Assembly: GCF_030812415.1 (NCBI RefSeq)
Contig: NZ_JAUSST010000003.1
Location: 186,001-250,000 of the forward strand
DNA from: Paenibacillus harenae
GTDB lineage: Bacteria; Bacillota; Bacilli; Paenibacillales; Paenibacillaceae
Reading direction: 5' to 3'
Length of the DNA stretch: 64,000 nucleotides
Below, piece by piece: positions 50,191-58,230 of this stretch. Position numbers and translations under genes: made by a program. Below the pieces are notes generated by a model that had not been told where the DNA came from, did no database searches, and was given only the letters and a program-made list of their open reading frames with translations. Each line of letters opens with the position of its first letter. Positions within the stretch are counted from its first letter, which is position 1.

Positions 50191-50310
50191 CGTTTTCGAT
50201 TAGAAGGAAGAATACGTTTTCACCATAATAGTACCTGAAATGAAGCAAATAGCAAGACTAACGTAAACGCCGGTAATGGTTATCGAAAAAGAAATGAAAA
50301 AGAGGCTTTA

Positions 50311-50329
50311 CATACCCCTTAGGGGTATG
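50311..50329. promoter_or_regulatory. CsoR-type operator upstream of csoR
   Basis: CATACCCCTTAGGGGTATG is palindromic around one central base. It fits the G/C-tract type of operator used by CsoR repressors. Confidence 0.65.
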
Positions 50330-50348
50330 ATATGATTCAATTATCAAA

Positions 50349-50366
50349 TATACCCCATGGAGGTAT
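50349..50366. promoter_or_regulatory. Second palindrome, overlapping the csoR ribosome binding site
   Basis: ATACCCCATGGAGGTAT resembles the upstream operator and includes the GGAGG that serves the csoR start at 50371. Confidence 0.4.
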
Positions 50367-50370
50367 GCAA

Positions 50371-50748
50371 ATGGTGAAGGAAACAGCGACAAACGATAAT
50401 CATCAGCATGCTCACGCTAGTGAATGCGCCGCGCCGGAAGCGGGAAGCGACCATTGCGGCTCGAAGACGGAGCGCATGAGCCATCACTCGGACAAGATGA
50501 AGGCGAATCTGACGACTAGGCTTAACCGGATCGAAGGACAAATCCGTGGCGTTAAGGCGATGATCGAGAAGGATACTTACTGCGATGACGTGCTTAATCA
50601 GATAGCAGCCGTGCAATCCGCGCTGAACGGCGTCGGGAAGCTCTTGCTTGAAGGCCATATGAAGAGCTGTATAGTCGAGCGTATCCAGGCAGGCGAGAAC
50701 GAAGTGATTGACGAGCTTCTTACGACGGTTCAGAAATTAATGAAATAA
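50371..50748 (+). CDS. csoR: CsoR family copper-sensing repressor
   Basis: A 125-residue protein. The His- and Cys-rich N-terminal 45 residues (NHQHAHASECAAP, HCGSKTERMSHH) are longer than usual and may bind metal. The core DUF156 domain has TRLNRIEGQIRGVKAMIEKDTYCDDVLNQI with the Cys ligand, then GHMKSCIVERI with the second Cys. The Cys...His...Cys pattern fits a copper(I) sensor. The ATG at 50371 follows GGAGG; an in-frame upstream ATG at 50332 lies in the operator region. copZ follows 22 bases later. Confidence 0.88.
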   Translation: MVKETATNDNHQHAHASECAAPEAGSDHCGSKTERMSHHSDKMKANLTTRLNRIEGQIRGVKAMIEKDTYCDDVLNQIAAVQSALNGVGKLLLEGHMKSCIVERIQAGENEVIDELLTTVQKLMK

Positions 50749-50770
50749 TCATTCGAAAGGGGTAATTACA

Positions 50771-50971
50771 ATGGCAAACGTAACGTTGAAGGTAGAGGGC
50801 ATGACTTGCGGACATTGCGTCAGCTCTGTGGAGAAAGCGGTAGGCAACGCGGGGGCTGCGGGCAAGGTCGATCTGGCAAGCAAGAAGGTGTCGATCGAAT
50901 ACGACGAGGCGAAAGTATCGCTGGACTCGATTAAAGCGGCTATCGAGGACCAAGGCTACGACGTCGTATAA
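50771..50971 (+). CDS. copZ: Copper chaperone CopZ
   Basis: A 66-residue heavy-metal-associated domain: strand VTLKVEGMTCGHCVSSVEKAV with the GMTCxxC copper site (Cys residues at about 12 and 15), then the expected KVSIEYDEAKVSLDSIKAAIEDQGYDV. It delivers copper to CopA or CsoR in the cytoplasm. It lies 22 bases after csoR with AAAGGGG upstream, and a terminator follows. The usual copA ATPase is not next to it. Confidence 0.95.
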   Translation: MANVTLKVEGMTCGHCVSSVEKAVGNAGAAGKVDLASKKVSIEYDEAKVSLDSIKAAIEDQGYDVV

Positions 50972-50988
50972 GATGTGCGGCATTAATT

Positions 50989-51020
50989 AGAAGGAGGCTA
51001 TTGCAGCCTCCCTTCTTTTT
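50989..51020 (+). terminator. Terminator after copZ
   Basis: AGAAGG-AGGCT and AGCCT-CCCTTCT form a long stem with a 5-base loop, followed by TTTTT. Confidence 0.85.
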
Positions 51021-51028
51021 AATTTAAA

Positions 51029-51047
51029 CATACCCTATATGGGTATG
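51029..51047. promoter_or_regulatory. Orphan CsoR-like palindrome downstream of copZ
   Basis: CATACCC-TATAT-GGGTATG is a perfect inverted repeat of the same type as the csoR operator. No recognised gene starts beside it on either strand. Confidence 0.45.
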
Positions 51048-51296
51048 TTGAATGAAGGATTACCGGCCTGCAGCCGTATTTTGGCGCAATCGGCCATGTC
51101 GTTGTCATAAGCGACGTTTCCGGTAGCGGGCATCAACAAAGTATGGTGACGATTCCAAAGGGCGGACGAAACCTTCATCGTGCCTTTTACGATTTCGGTG
51201 GAATAAGTTGGAGCGACCTCTTTCATAAAAGAGTTAATCACTATCGAAAAATGTTAGTTACTATCGAAACCTTCAATAAATGCTAGAGCGAAGCAA

Positions 51297-51334
51297 CGGT
51301 ATCAGCCGCCAAAGGGGTGGATGATACCGTTTTT
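51297..51334 (+). terminator. Isolated terminator-like hairpin
   Basis: ACGGTATCA and TGATACCGT pair, followed by TTTTAT. No intact gene lies directly upstream on this strand, so it may be left over from a lost gene. Confidence 0.5.
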
Positions 51335-51686
51335 ATTTGCCCGTATAAATACCTGGGAAGTCACTAATGACGCGGTTTCACGCTGATTTGATAGCTTCTC
51401 CCAGCAAGCGCTTACAATTTTTATTTTTAGAATGAAGATTTAGGGGTTGAAATGAGGGAAATTCATGTTAAAATAAGTTATGTAACAAAATCATTAATCA
51501 ATTAATATAATGGTTATTTCTGGTGGGGGTGAGCTGCGATGAATGTAAGGATTAGCGGAAATTTGCGGGGTAATCGTACTTCATCTTACAGTTAATTAAT
51601 TTGTTAATCGATTCAGAGAAACAAAGGGAGTCATTGTTTTTGAAAGACTATAAGACTTATATTAACCTCTTTATTACCGGTAGTAA

Positions 51687-51701
51687 ATGAAAACGTTTTC
51701 T
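51687..51701. promoter_or_regulatory. CcpA-type cre box
   Basis: ATGAAAACGTTTTCT agrees at every position with the cre consensus WTGNAANCGNWNNCW. Lying downstream of the candidate promoter and 83 bases before the binding-protein gene, it would give glucose repression by a roadblock or start-site mechanism. Confidence 0.65.
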
Positions 51702-51783
51702 TTGATGCTATTTATTTTGCGTACATCTCCTGCAAGTGAATGAAAACGAAATTGACGGAAGTAGACAAGGGAGGAAATTACTT

Positions 51784-53193
51784 ATGAAGAAGTTTGCAAG
51801 CACTTTCATTATGGTGTTGGCGATCATTATGCTCGTATCGGCATGCTCTGGCGGCACTGCCAAAACAAACAACGGCGGCAATGCAGCGACGAATGCGCCG
51901 GCTAACAACGGCGGCGATGCGGCTACGAACGCTCCGGCCGAAGACGACGGAACGATGAAGTCGTCGATCGATCCAGGCATCTCCGGCGAAGTGACGTACT
52001 GGACATTCCTCGACAACCAAAAGAACGGCAAAGACAAAGCTTTCCAGGAAGCGTTCAACGCCGTATATCCGAACATTAAGCTGAACACGATCTTCGTTCC
52101 TTTCGGAGACTTGCACGACAAGCTGCAAACGACGCTGGCCGCAGGCAAAGGCGCTCCTGACGTAGCGCTTGTCGAGCAAGGCCAATTCCCGAGATACTCG
52201 ACCGGCAACGTGCTGGAAGACCTTCTTCAGCCTCCGTATGACGCAGGCAAATACCAAGACCTCGTATCCGAATACAACTGGAACCGCTGGTCTTCCGTCG
52301 ACGGCAGTAAGCTGCTAGGTATGCCTTGGGACGTTACGCCGGGCGTAACGTACTACCGCGCCGACATTTTCGAAGAGCTTGGATTGCCTTCTGATCCTGC
52401 CGAACTGGGCGAATACATCCAAGATCCGGAAAACTTCTTCACGCTTGCTCAAACGCTGAAAGCAAACGGCAAGTATGCGATGGAATGGCGCGATTCACCG
52501 GTTCACTGGCTGGGCGATTCCTACGGCTACTATGACGATCAAATGAACTGGGTCCGCAACACGGATGAATTCGTGAAATTCCTTGACATTTCGAAGCGAG
52601 TAAATCAACTGAAAATTGCTCCGCATGATGGCATTCTTAGCGATAAAGGCAAGCAGCGCGTGAAGAAAGGCGAGTCCCCGATGTTCGTAGCCGGAAACTG
52701 GGCCGCGCGCAGTCTGGCAGAGAACTTCCCGGATCAATCGGGCAAATGGAGAGCGACGACGATGCCTTTCGGCCTCAACGTAGGCATGGGCGGTTCGACG
52801 TTCGTTATTCCTTCGCAAAGCCAAAACAAAGAAGCCGCTTGGGCGTTCGTAGAATTCGCGACGACTCACGAATCGGCATGGAAGCTGTGGATCGAGCAAT
52901 CGGTTCAACCGGACTGGAGCCATATTACGAGCCAAGAATGGTACCTGAACCACACGAATCCTTACCTTGGCGATCAAGCGGACTATGCGCTTTACGTCGA
53001 ACTTGCGAAGAAGCTTCCTGTAAGACGCTATACTCGTCTGGACGGCATGGCATGGCCGCTGTGGGTTGAAAACGTGCTTGCCGCAATGGACAAAAACATC
53101 GATTCCAAGACGGCGATCCAGCAAGCGCAAGAAAACATCGAGAATAAGCTGAAAGCCGAAAAAGACAAGCTTATCAAAGAACTTCAGCAATAG
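51784..53193 (+). CDS. ABC transporter substrate-binding lipoprotein (family 1)
   Basis: A 469-residue extracellular solute-binding protein. The lipoprotein signal is MKKFASTFIMVLAIIMLVSACSGG, with the lipobox Cys near residue 21, followed by an Asn/Gly/Ala-rich linker of about 40 residues. The mature part has the family 1 fold (EVTYWTFLDNQ, GKGAPDVALVEQGQFPRYS, then PWDVTPGVTYYRADIFEELG), which binds oligosaccharides. The ATG at 51784 follows GGGAGG. It leads the carbohydrate locus, just downstream of the cre box; about 200 bases separate it from the next gene, so it may also be transcribed at a higher level. Confidence 0.92.
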   Translation: MKKFASTFIMVLAIIMLVSACSGGTAKTNNGGNAATNAPANNGGDAATNAPAEDDGTMKSSIDPGISGEVTYWTFLDNQKNGKDKAFQEAFNAVYPNIKLNTIFVPFGDLHDKLQTTLAAGKGAPDVALVEQGQFPRYSTGNVLEDLLQPPYDAGKYQDLVSEYNWNRWSSVDGSKLLGMPWDVTPGVTYYRADIFEELGLPSDPAELGEYIQDPENFFTLAQTLKANGKYAMEWRDSPVHWLGDSYGYYDDQMNWVRNTDEFVKFLDISKRVNQLKIAPHDGILSDKGKQRVKKGESPMFVAGNWAARSLAENFPDQSGKWRATTMPFGLNVGMGGSTFVIPSQSQNKEAAWAFVEFATTHESAWKLWIEQSVQPDWSHITSQEWYLNHTNPYLGDQADYALYVELAKKLPVRRYTRLDGMAWPLWVENVLAAMDKNIDSKTAIQQAQENIENKLKAEKDKLIKELQQ

Positions 53194-53394
53194 GCCTTGC
53201 ACATTTAGGGGGGGACGTGTATGCCTCCCTGCTGTATCTCGATAGATAGCATGAAACGATGCGGCGCCGCGAATTGCGGCGTCTGCCGTTTCTTATAATC
53301 AAAGCATATATTTTGAGAGGTTCATTCGGAACGAAAGCTGCGTCGCGCCGCGACGGCAGCCGTTTACGCTGGTATGGCAAGGGGGTGCTCCTTG

Positions 53395-56391
53395 GTGATT
53401 CGTTGGCTGAAAAAGTTTAGGGTAACGTTGGTTGTTATTGCCGCATTGATCTGCTTCTTTATATGGTGGAACAATTCAAGGGGCTACGATGATAGTGTAA
53501 TGGCAAGCATTACGGTGGATGATACCATCGATGAATCGTCGATTTTGGAAGGTGAAGACGCGGGCGGAAAGCTCGAGCCGTCTTTTAATAAATATGCGGA
53601 CAGCTGGAATGAGCAAGGCGCGAAGGATACGGAGGGCTTCAAGCTGTCGATCGAATCAGCCGCTTATACGGCTGTCAGCGAAGCGGGTACGCGGATCGAA
53701 AGCGGACTTGGCGGTCAAGCGGGCGAAGCGCTGGCGCTTATCGACGAGGACAGCTGGGCGGAGTATACGTTTGAGGTGCCTGAGGACGGCTATTATCAAA
53801 TGGGTATGAGCTATTATGCGCTTGAAGGCAAACGCTCGGCCGTTGTCCGCAGCGTACAAATCGACGGCGCGTTTCCTTTCTACCAAGCGAAGAAGTTGGA
53901 ATTCCAACGGATGTGGAAGGAAGGCGGCGAGCCTTGGTTCGACAATCAAGGCAACGAATTCAACCCGCGCAGGGTAGAGGTCGCCGGATGGCAATACCGC
54001 GATTTCGTCGATGCGGAGGGCAAGGTGTACGAGCCGTTCCGATTCTATTTGACGAAGGGCGAGCATACGCTCCACATTCAAGCGGTACGCGAGCCTGCCG
54101 CAATCGGTTCGATCGACATTTTCTCGCCGGTGCATGTGAAGGCTTACGCGGAGGTGCTGGCCGAATACGAGAAGCAAGGCTACAAGAAGGTTGAAGGGCG
54201 GCTTATTAAAGCGCAGGCCGAGCTGTCTACGCTGAAGTCCGATCCGACGCTGAAGCGGATCGAGGACCGCGAGCCGGCGACGGAGCCGTTCAAGAAGGAT
54301 TCGATCGTTCTTAACACGTTCGGCGGCGCGAGCTGGCGCACGGGCGGTCAATGGGCCGAATGGGAAATCGATGTGCCCGAAAGCGGTCTGTACGAGCTCG
54401 GCGCCCGTTACGGCCAATGGTTCCTGAACGGCATGCCGGTGCAGCGCTCGATCAAAATCGACGGCAAGCTGCCGTTCAAGGAAATGGAGGGAATGTCGTT
54501 CCCGTACAAAGCGGAATGGCAAATCAAGCAGTTCGGCGCAACTGAGGAAGAGCCGTATCTGGTCTATCTCGAGAAGGGCAAGCACACGATCCGCATGGAG
54601 GTGCAGGTCGGCGCGCTTGGCCGGATGCTGGAGACGGTGACGGATACAACGCGCAAAATGTCGCTGATCGGCCGCGAGGTCATTCAGGTTACGGGCACGA
54701 ACCCGGACCCGAACGGCGACTGGCGCCTCGAGCAAAACATTACGAACCTTGTGCCGCGCCTTCAATTGATGGCGAAGCGGTTCGATGATACGATCAAAGG
54801 CTTGTACGCGCTTGGCGTACAAGAAGGAAGCTCGGAGGTCAGCACGCTGTACGAGGCGCGCGACGTTATTCTGAGCATGGCGGAAGAAACGACGACCATT
54901 CCGGCCCGCATTGGGCAATTCAACGATTTGCAGGCATCGCTGGGAACTTGGGTCAACGGCCTCAGCAAGCAAAGCTTGCTGCTCGACTATCTGATTATTA
55001 AGTCGTCCGATCAAGCTTGGCCAAAAGCGGATGCAGGCGCGCTTGCAAGAACGGGCACGATGCTGTACGACTTCGGCAGCTCGTTTACGAAAAACTACGG
55101 CGGCATCGGCAACGTGTACGCGGACGAGCAAGTGCTCGACGTATGGGTAGCGCGCGGCCGCGATTGGGTCGACATCATTAAGCAAATGATTGACGAAGAC
55201 TTTACTACGGAGACCGGCATCAAGGTTAACGTCAATACGATTCCGGCTCAGCAGATGCAAGTGCTGCTGCTGGCCAGCACGTCGGGCCTTGCGCCGGATG
55301 TCGCGCTCGGCGTTGAAGGCGAAATTCCGATCGACTATGCCGTTCGTAACGGATTGGTCAACCTGGAGGAGTTCGACGATTACGAAGAAGTGGCAAGCCG
55401 GTTCAGACCGGGCGCCCTTATTCCGTACAAATACAACGGCGGCAGCTACGCTCTGCCGGAGAATCAGAACTTCAACATGCTGTTCTACCGTAAAGACATT
55501 ATGGAGCAGTTGGGCGTCAAGGAAGAGGATATTCCGGATACGTGGCAGGAAGTGATGGATCTCATTCCGCTGCTTCAGCAGAACGGCATGGATTTCTTCT
55601 ATCCGCATGCGCCGAACAACCCTGGGCTTGCCATCAACGAATTCGCTCCGTTCCTATTCCAGCATAACAGCGAATTTTACAAAGAAGACGGCAAGTTCTC
55701 CAATCTCGACTCTCCGGAGGCGATGGAGGCGTTCAAGCTGTGGACGGGATTGTTCACGAACTTCAAAATTTCCAAGCAGGCCGACTTCTACAACCGCTTC
55801 CGTTCCGGCGAAATGCCGATCGGCGTTGCCGATTATTCGACTTACGTGCTGCTGTCCACGGCAGCGCCTGAGCTGACCGGCTGGTGGGGCATGAAGCCGA
55901 TGCCGGGCACCTCGCAGGCCGACGGCCAAATCAACCGTTCGACGGGCGGTATTGCTCAGACGGGCATGATCTTCAAGGATACGGATATGAAGGAAGACGC
56001 ATGGGAGTTTCTGAAATGGTGGACCAGCGCGGATACGCAAGAGCGCTTCGGCTCAGAGCTGGAATCGCTGCTTGGCGTTGAAGCCCGCTGGAACACCGCC
56101 AACATCGAGGCGCTGCAGCGGATGCCGTGGCAGACGTCGGATATTAACGCCATCTTGGAGCAATGGGAATGGTTCAAGGAACGCGAAGTCGTAATCGGCG
56201 GTTACTACACGACTCGGCATATCGCGAACATCTGGAACCAAATCGTCCTGAACGGCAAAATACCGCGCGAGGCCGTTGAAGAAGGCGTTAAGGAAATCAA
56301 CAAGGAATTGCGCAAGAAACGCGAGGAATTCGGTCTGGATTCCGAAGGCGGCGCGGCGCAGAAAGCTGCAGAAGGAGGCGTAAGCCCGTGA
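53395..56391 (+). CDS. Giant membrane-anchored solute-binding protein with two beta-sandwich modules
   Basis: A 998-residue protein starting with GTG at 53395, with AAGGGGG 9 bases upstream (ATG 53374 overlaps that site). One N-terminal helix (about 9-27, VTLVVIAALICFFIWW) anchors it without a lipobox. Two homologous CBM-like domains follow: the first near residues 60-250 (SWAEYTFEVPEDGYYQMGM), the second near 290-420 (QWAEWEIDVPESGLYELGA). Then comes a helical region (about 440-590). A complete family 1 solute-binding domain occupies about 595-960 (GLAPDVALGVEGEIP, YALPENQNFNMLFYRKD). The tail is charged and disordered. Normal binding proteins are about 430 residues. Its stop overlaps the permease start. 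Confidence 0.88.
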   Translation: MIRWLKKFRVTLVVIAALICFFIWWNNSRGYDDSVMASITVDDTIDESSILEGEDAGGKLEPSFNKYADSWNEQGAKDTEGFKLSIESAAYTAVSEAGTRIESGLGGQAGEALALIDEDSWAEYTFEVPEDGYYQMGMSYYALEGKRSAVVRSVQIDGAFPFYQAKKLEFQRMWKEGGEPWFDNQGNEFNPRRVEVAGWQYRDFVDAEGKVYEPFRFYLTKGEHTLHIQAVREPAAIGSIDIFSPVHVKAYAEVLAEYEKQGYKKVEGRLIKAQAELSTLKSDPTLKRIEDREPATEPFKKDSIVLNTFGGASWRTGGQWAEWEIDVPESGLYELGARYGQWFLNGMPVQRSIKIDGKLPFKEMEGMSFPYKAEWQIKQFGATEEEPYLVYLEKGKHTIRMEVQVGALGRMLETVTDTTRKMSLIGREVIQVTGTNPDPNGDWRLEQNITNLVPRLQLMAKRFDDTIKGLYALGVQEGSSEVSTLYEARDVILSMAEETTTIPARIGQFNDLQASLGTWVNGLSKQSLLLDYLIIKSSDQAWPKADAGALARTGTMLYDFGSSFTKNYGGIGNVYADEQVLDVWVARGRDWVDIIKQMIDEDFTTETGIKVNVNTIPAQQMQVLLLASTSGLAPDVALGVEGEIPIDYAVRNGLVNLEEFDDYEEVASRFRPGALIPYKYNGGSYALPENQNFNMLFYRKDIMEQLGVKEEDIPDTWQEVMDLIPLLQQNGMDFFYPHAPNNPGLAINEFAPFLFQHNSEFYKEDGKFSNLDSPEAMEAFKLWTGLFTNFKISKQADFYNRFRSGEMPIGVADYSTYVLLSTAAPELTGWWGMKPMPGTSQADGQINRSTGGIAQTGMIFKDTDMKEDAWEFLKWWTSADTQERFGSELESLLGVEARWNTANIEALQRMPWQTSDINAILEQWEWFKEREVVIGGYYTTRHIANIWNQIVLNGKIPREAVEEGVKEINKELRKKREEFGLDSEGGAAQKAAEGGVSP

Positions 56392-57347
56392 GCATAGAGA
56401 CAAGTACATCGGCAGTTCCAGCCGCGGAGCGCCTTCCGAAGAAGCAGGGCAAGCTGTCCTTGCTATGGCAGGATGTGAAGAGAAACAGGGTATCTTACCT
56501 GTTTCTCGCCCCGTTTCTTATCCTGTTTACGTTATTTACGATTATTCCGGTCGTTACATCGATTGTGCTCAGCTTTACGTACTATAACATTTTGGAATCG
56601 CCGCGGTTTATCGGCTTGTCCAACTATCGCCTGCTGTTCGTCGACGACGACATCTTCCTGAAGGCGATCGGCATTACGCTGAAATTCGCGTTTATTACCG
56701 GTCCTGTCGGTTACGCGATGGCGTTTATGCTCGCTTGGCTCATTAGCCAAATTCCGCAAAAATACCGGTTCTTTTATACGCTTTGCTATTATACGCCATC
56801 GATTACGAGCGCGACGGCCATGTCCGTCGTCTGGCTCTACCTGTTCGCGGGCGACCGCAAAGGCTTGCTGAACTACTTTGCGATGCAGCTTGGCGTAATC
56901 GACGAGCCGTACCTGTTTCTGCAAAACATTAATTCGATCGTGCCCGTCATCGTCATCGTATCGCTTTGGATGTCGATGGGGGTCGGCTTCCTGGCTTTCC
57001 TCGCCGGCTTGCAGAACGTACCGAAGGATTTGTACGAAGCAGGCGGAATCGACGGCATCAAATATAGATGGCAGCAGCTATTCTATATCACGATTCCGTC
57101 CGTTCGTCCGCAGCTGCTGTTCGGCGCCGTGCTGCAGGTCGTATCCTCGCTGACGGTATTCGACGTCAGCGTGCAGCTTGTCGGCTTGCCGAGCCCGCTT
57201 TACGCCGGCCATACGATTTTGACGCATTTATTCGATTACGCCTTTATCAAATTTGAGATGGGTTACGCCGCAGCGATCGCCGTCGTGCTGTTCTGCATGA
57301 TGATCGGCCTTAACCGTCTCATCTTCAGATGGCTAGGAAAGGACTGA
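56388..57347 (+). CDS. Carbohydrate ABC transporter permease, MalF-type
   Basis: A 319-residue membrane protein with six helices. It carries the binding-protein-dependent transport signature EAGGIDGIKYRWQQLFYITIPSVRPQ (EAA loop, residues about 220-245), which contacts the ATPase. The N-terminal 25 residues are hydrophilic. It starts with GTG at 56388 behind GAAGGAGG and overlaps the giant binding-protein gene by 4 bases; the partner permease follows 6 bases later. No ATPase gene is in the operon, so a shared MsmX-type ATPase is likely. Confidence 0.93.
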   Translation: MSIETSTSAVPAAERLPKKQGKLSLLWQDVKRNRVSYLFLAPFLILFTLFTIIPVVTSIVLSFTYYNILESPRFIGLSNYRLLFVDDDIFLKAIGITLKFAFITGPVGYAMAFMLAWLISQIPQKYRFFYTLCYYTPSITSATAMSVVWLYLFAGDRKGLLNYFAMQLGVIDEPYLFLQNINSIVPVIVIVSLWMSMGVGFLAFLAGLQNVPKDLYEAGGIDGIKYRWQQLFYITIPSVRPQLLFGAVLQVVSSLTVFDVSVQLVGLPSPLYAGHTILTHLFDYAFIKFEMGYAAAIAVVLFCMMIGLNRLIFRWLGKD

Positions 57348-57353
57348 ACCAAG

Positions 57354-58217
57354 ATGACTGGCGCGGTAAAAGGCAGGAGAATAGATTGGAGCGGCATTTT
57401 CCTCTATCTGTTCCTCACATTGTTCGGTCTTCTGATGCTTGCTCCGCTCGTCTATATGATTTCCACGGCGTTTAAGCCTACGAGCGAGCTATTCCTATTT
57501 CCGCCGCGGTTTTTCGTGAACAATCCGACTTTGGTCAATTTTCGCGATTTGCTGCTCATAACGGGTACCACAAGCGTTCCGTTCTCGCGGTTTATATTCA
57601 ACAGCATGCTCGTCAGCGTCTGCATTGTCGGCTTCGGAATATTGATTTCCGCCATGGCCGCGTATCCGCTGGCTAAGCATAAGATGCCGTTTCGCGACGG
57701 AATCTTCAATCTGATCGTGCTTGCGATCATGTTCTCGCCGATGGTCGTGCAAATTCCGCAATATTTGCTCATCAGCAAGATCGGTCTGGTCAATACTTAT
57801 TGGGCGATGATATTGCCGTATTTGGCGGCGCCGGTCGGCATGTTTCTGATGACGCAATTTTTGCGCCAAATTCCGGATGCGCTGCTGGAAGCGGCGCGCA
57901 TTGACGGCGCTAACGAATGGAAGGTGTTCTGGGTCGTCATTATGCCGATGCTGAAGCCGGCCATTGCCACCTTCGCGCTGTTCAGCTTTATTTCTGCCTG
58001 GAACGATCCGTATCCGGCGATGGTATATACAACCGATCAGGATATGAAATCGCTGCCGCTGGCCATACAGACAATCAGCGGCGGATACGGCGTCGTCGCG
58101 CGCGTCGGCACGCTGGCCGCAGCCAGTCTGCTGATGATTATTCCGACGATTATCGTCTTTATCGTTACACAGCGCATGGTGCTGCAGACGATGGCGCATT
58201 CAGGTCTGAAAGAGTAG
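57354..58217 (+). CDS. Carbohydrate ABC transporter permease, MalG-type
   Basis: A 287-residue membrane protein with six helices. The EAA loop is EAARIDGANEWKVFWVVIMPML (residues about 182-203), and YMISTAFKPTSELFLFPP follows the first helix, as in MalG-type subunits. It pairs with the preceding MalF-type permease. It ends 13 bases before the NHL-repeat gene, so the genes are co-transcribed. Substrate is unknown beyond being an oligosaccharide-type compound. Confidence 0.93.
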   Translation: MTGAVKGRRIDWSGIFLYLFLTLFGLLMLAPLVYMISTAFKPTSELFLFPPRFFVNNPTLVNFRDLLLITGTTSVPFSRFIFNSMLVSVCIVGFGILISAMAAYPLAKHKMPFRDGIFNLIVLAIMFSPMVVQIPQYLLISKIGLVNTYWAMILPYLAAPVGMFLMTQFLRQIPDALLEAARIDGANEWKVFWVVIMPMLKPAIATFALFSFISAWNDPYPAMVYTTDQDMKSLPLAIQTISGGYGVVARVGTLAAASLLMIIPTIIVFIVTQRMVLQTMAHSGLKE

Positions 58218-58230
58218 GGGGACAACCGGG

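Larger units (their letters stand above)
51242..51783 (+). other. Non-coding leader region of the carbohydrate ABC locus
   Basis: About 540 bases without a recognisable long gene. It holds the isolated hairpin at 51297, an AT-rich stretch with TATAAT at 51506-51511, an 18-codon frame (ATG 51539 to TAA 51595) behind GGGGGTGAG, and a 16-codon frame (TTG 51640 to TGA 51690) behind AAAGGGAG. A candidate promoter consists of TTGTTT (51634-51639), an 18-base spacer and TATATT (51658-51663). An exact cre box is at 51687-51701. The two tiny frames are listed as possibilities only. Confidence 0.45.

Noticed and set aside
51035-51241. Minus-strand frame of 68 codons next to the orphan CsoR-like palindrome
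   Set aside because: It has a GTG start without any ribosome binding site and no family resemblance that I can support. It could be a gene fragment, but not enough to annotate.
53656-55608. Minus-strand frame of 650 codons under the giant binding-protein gene
   Set aside because: It is rich in Arg, His and Leu as expected for an antisense shadow, lacks recognisable domains, and opposes a clear gene.
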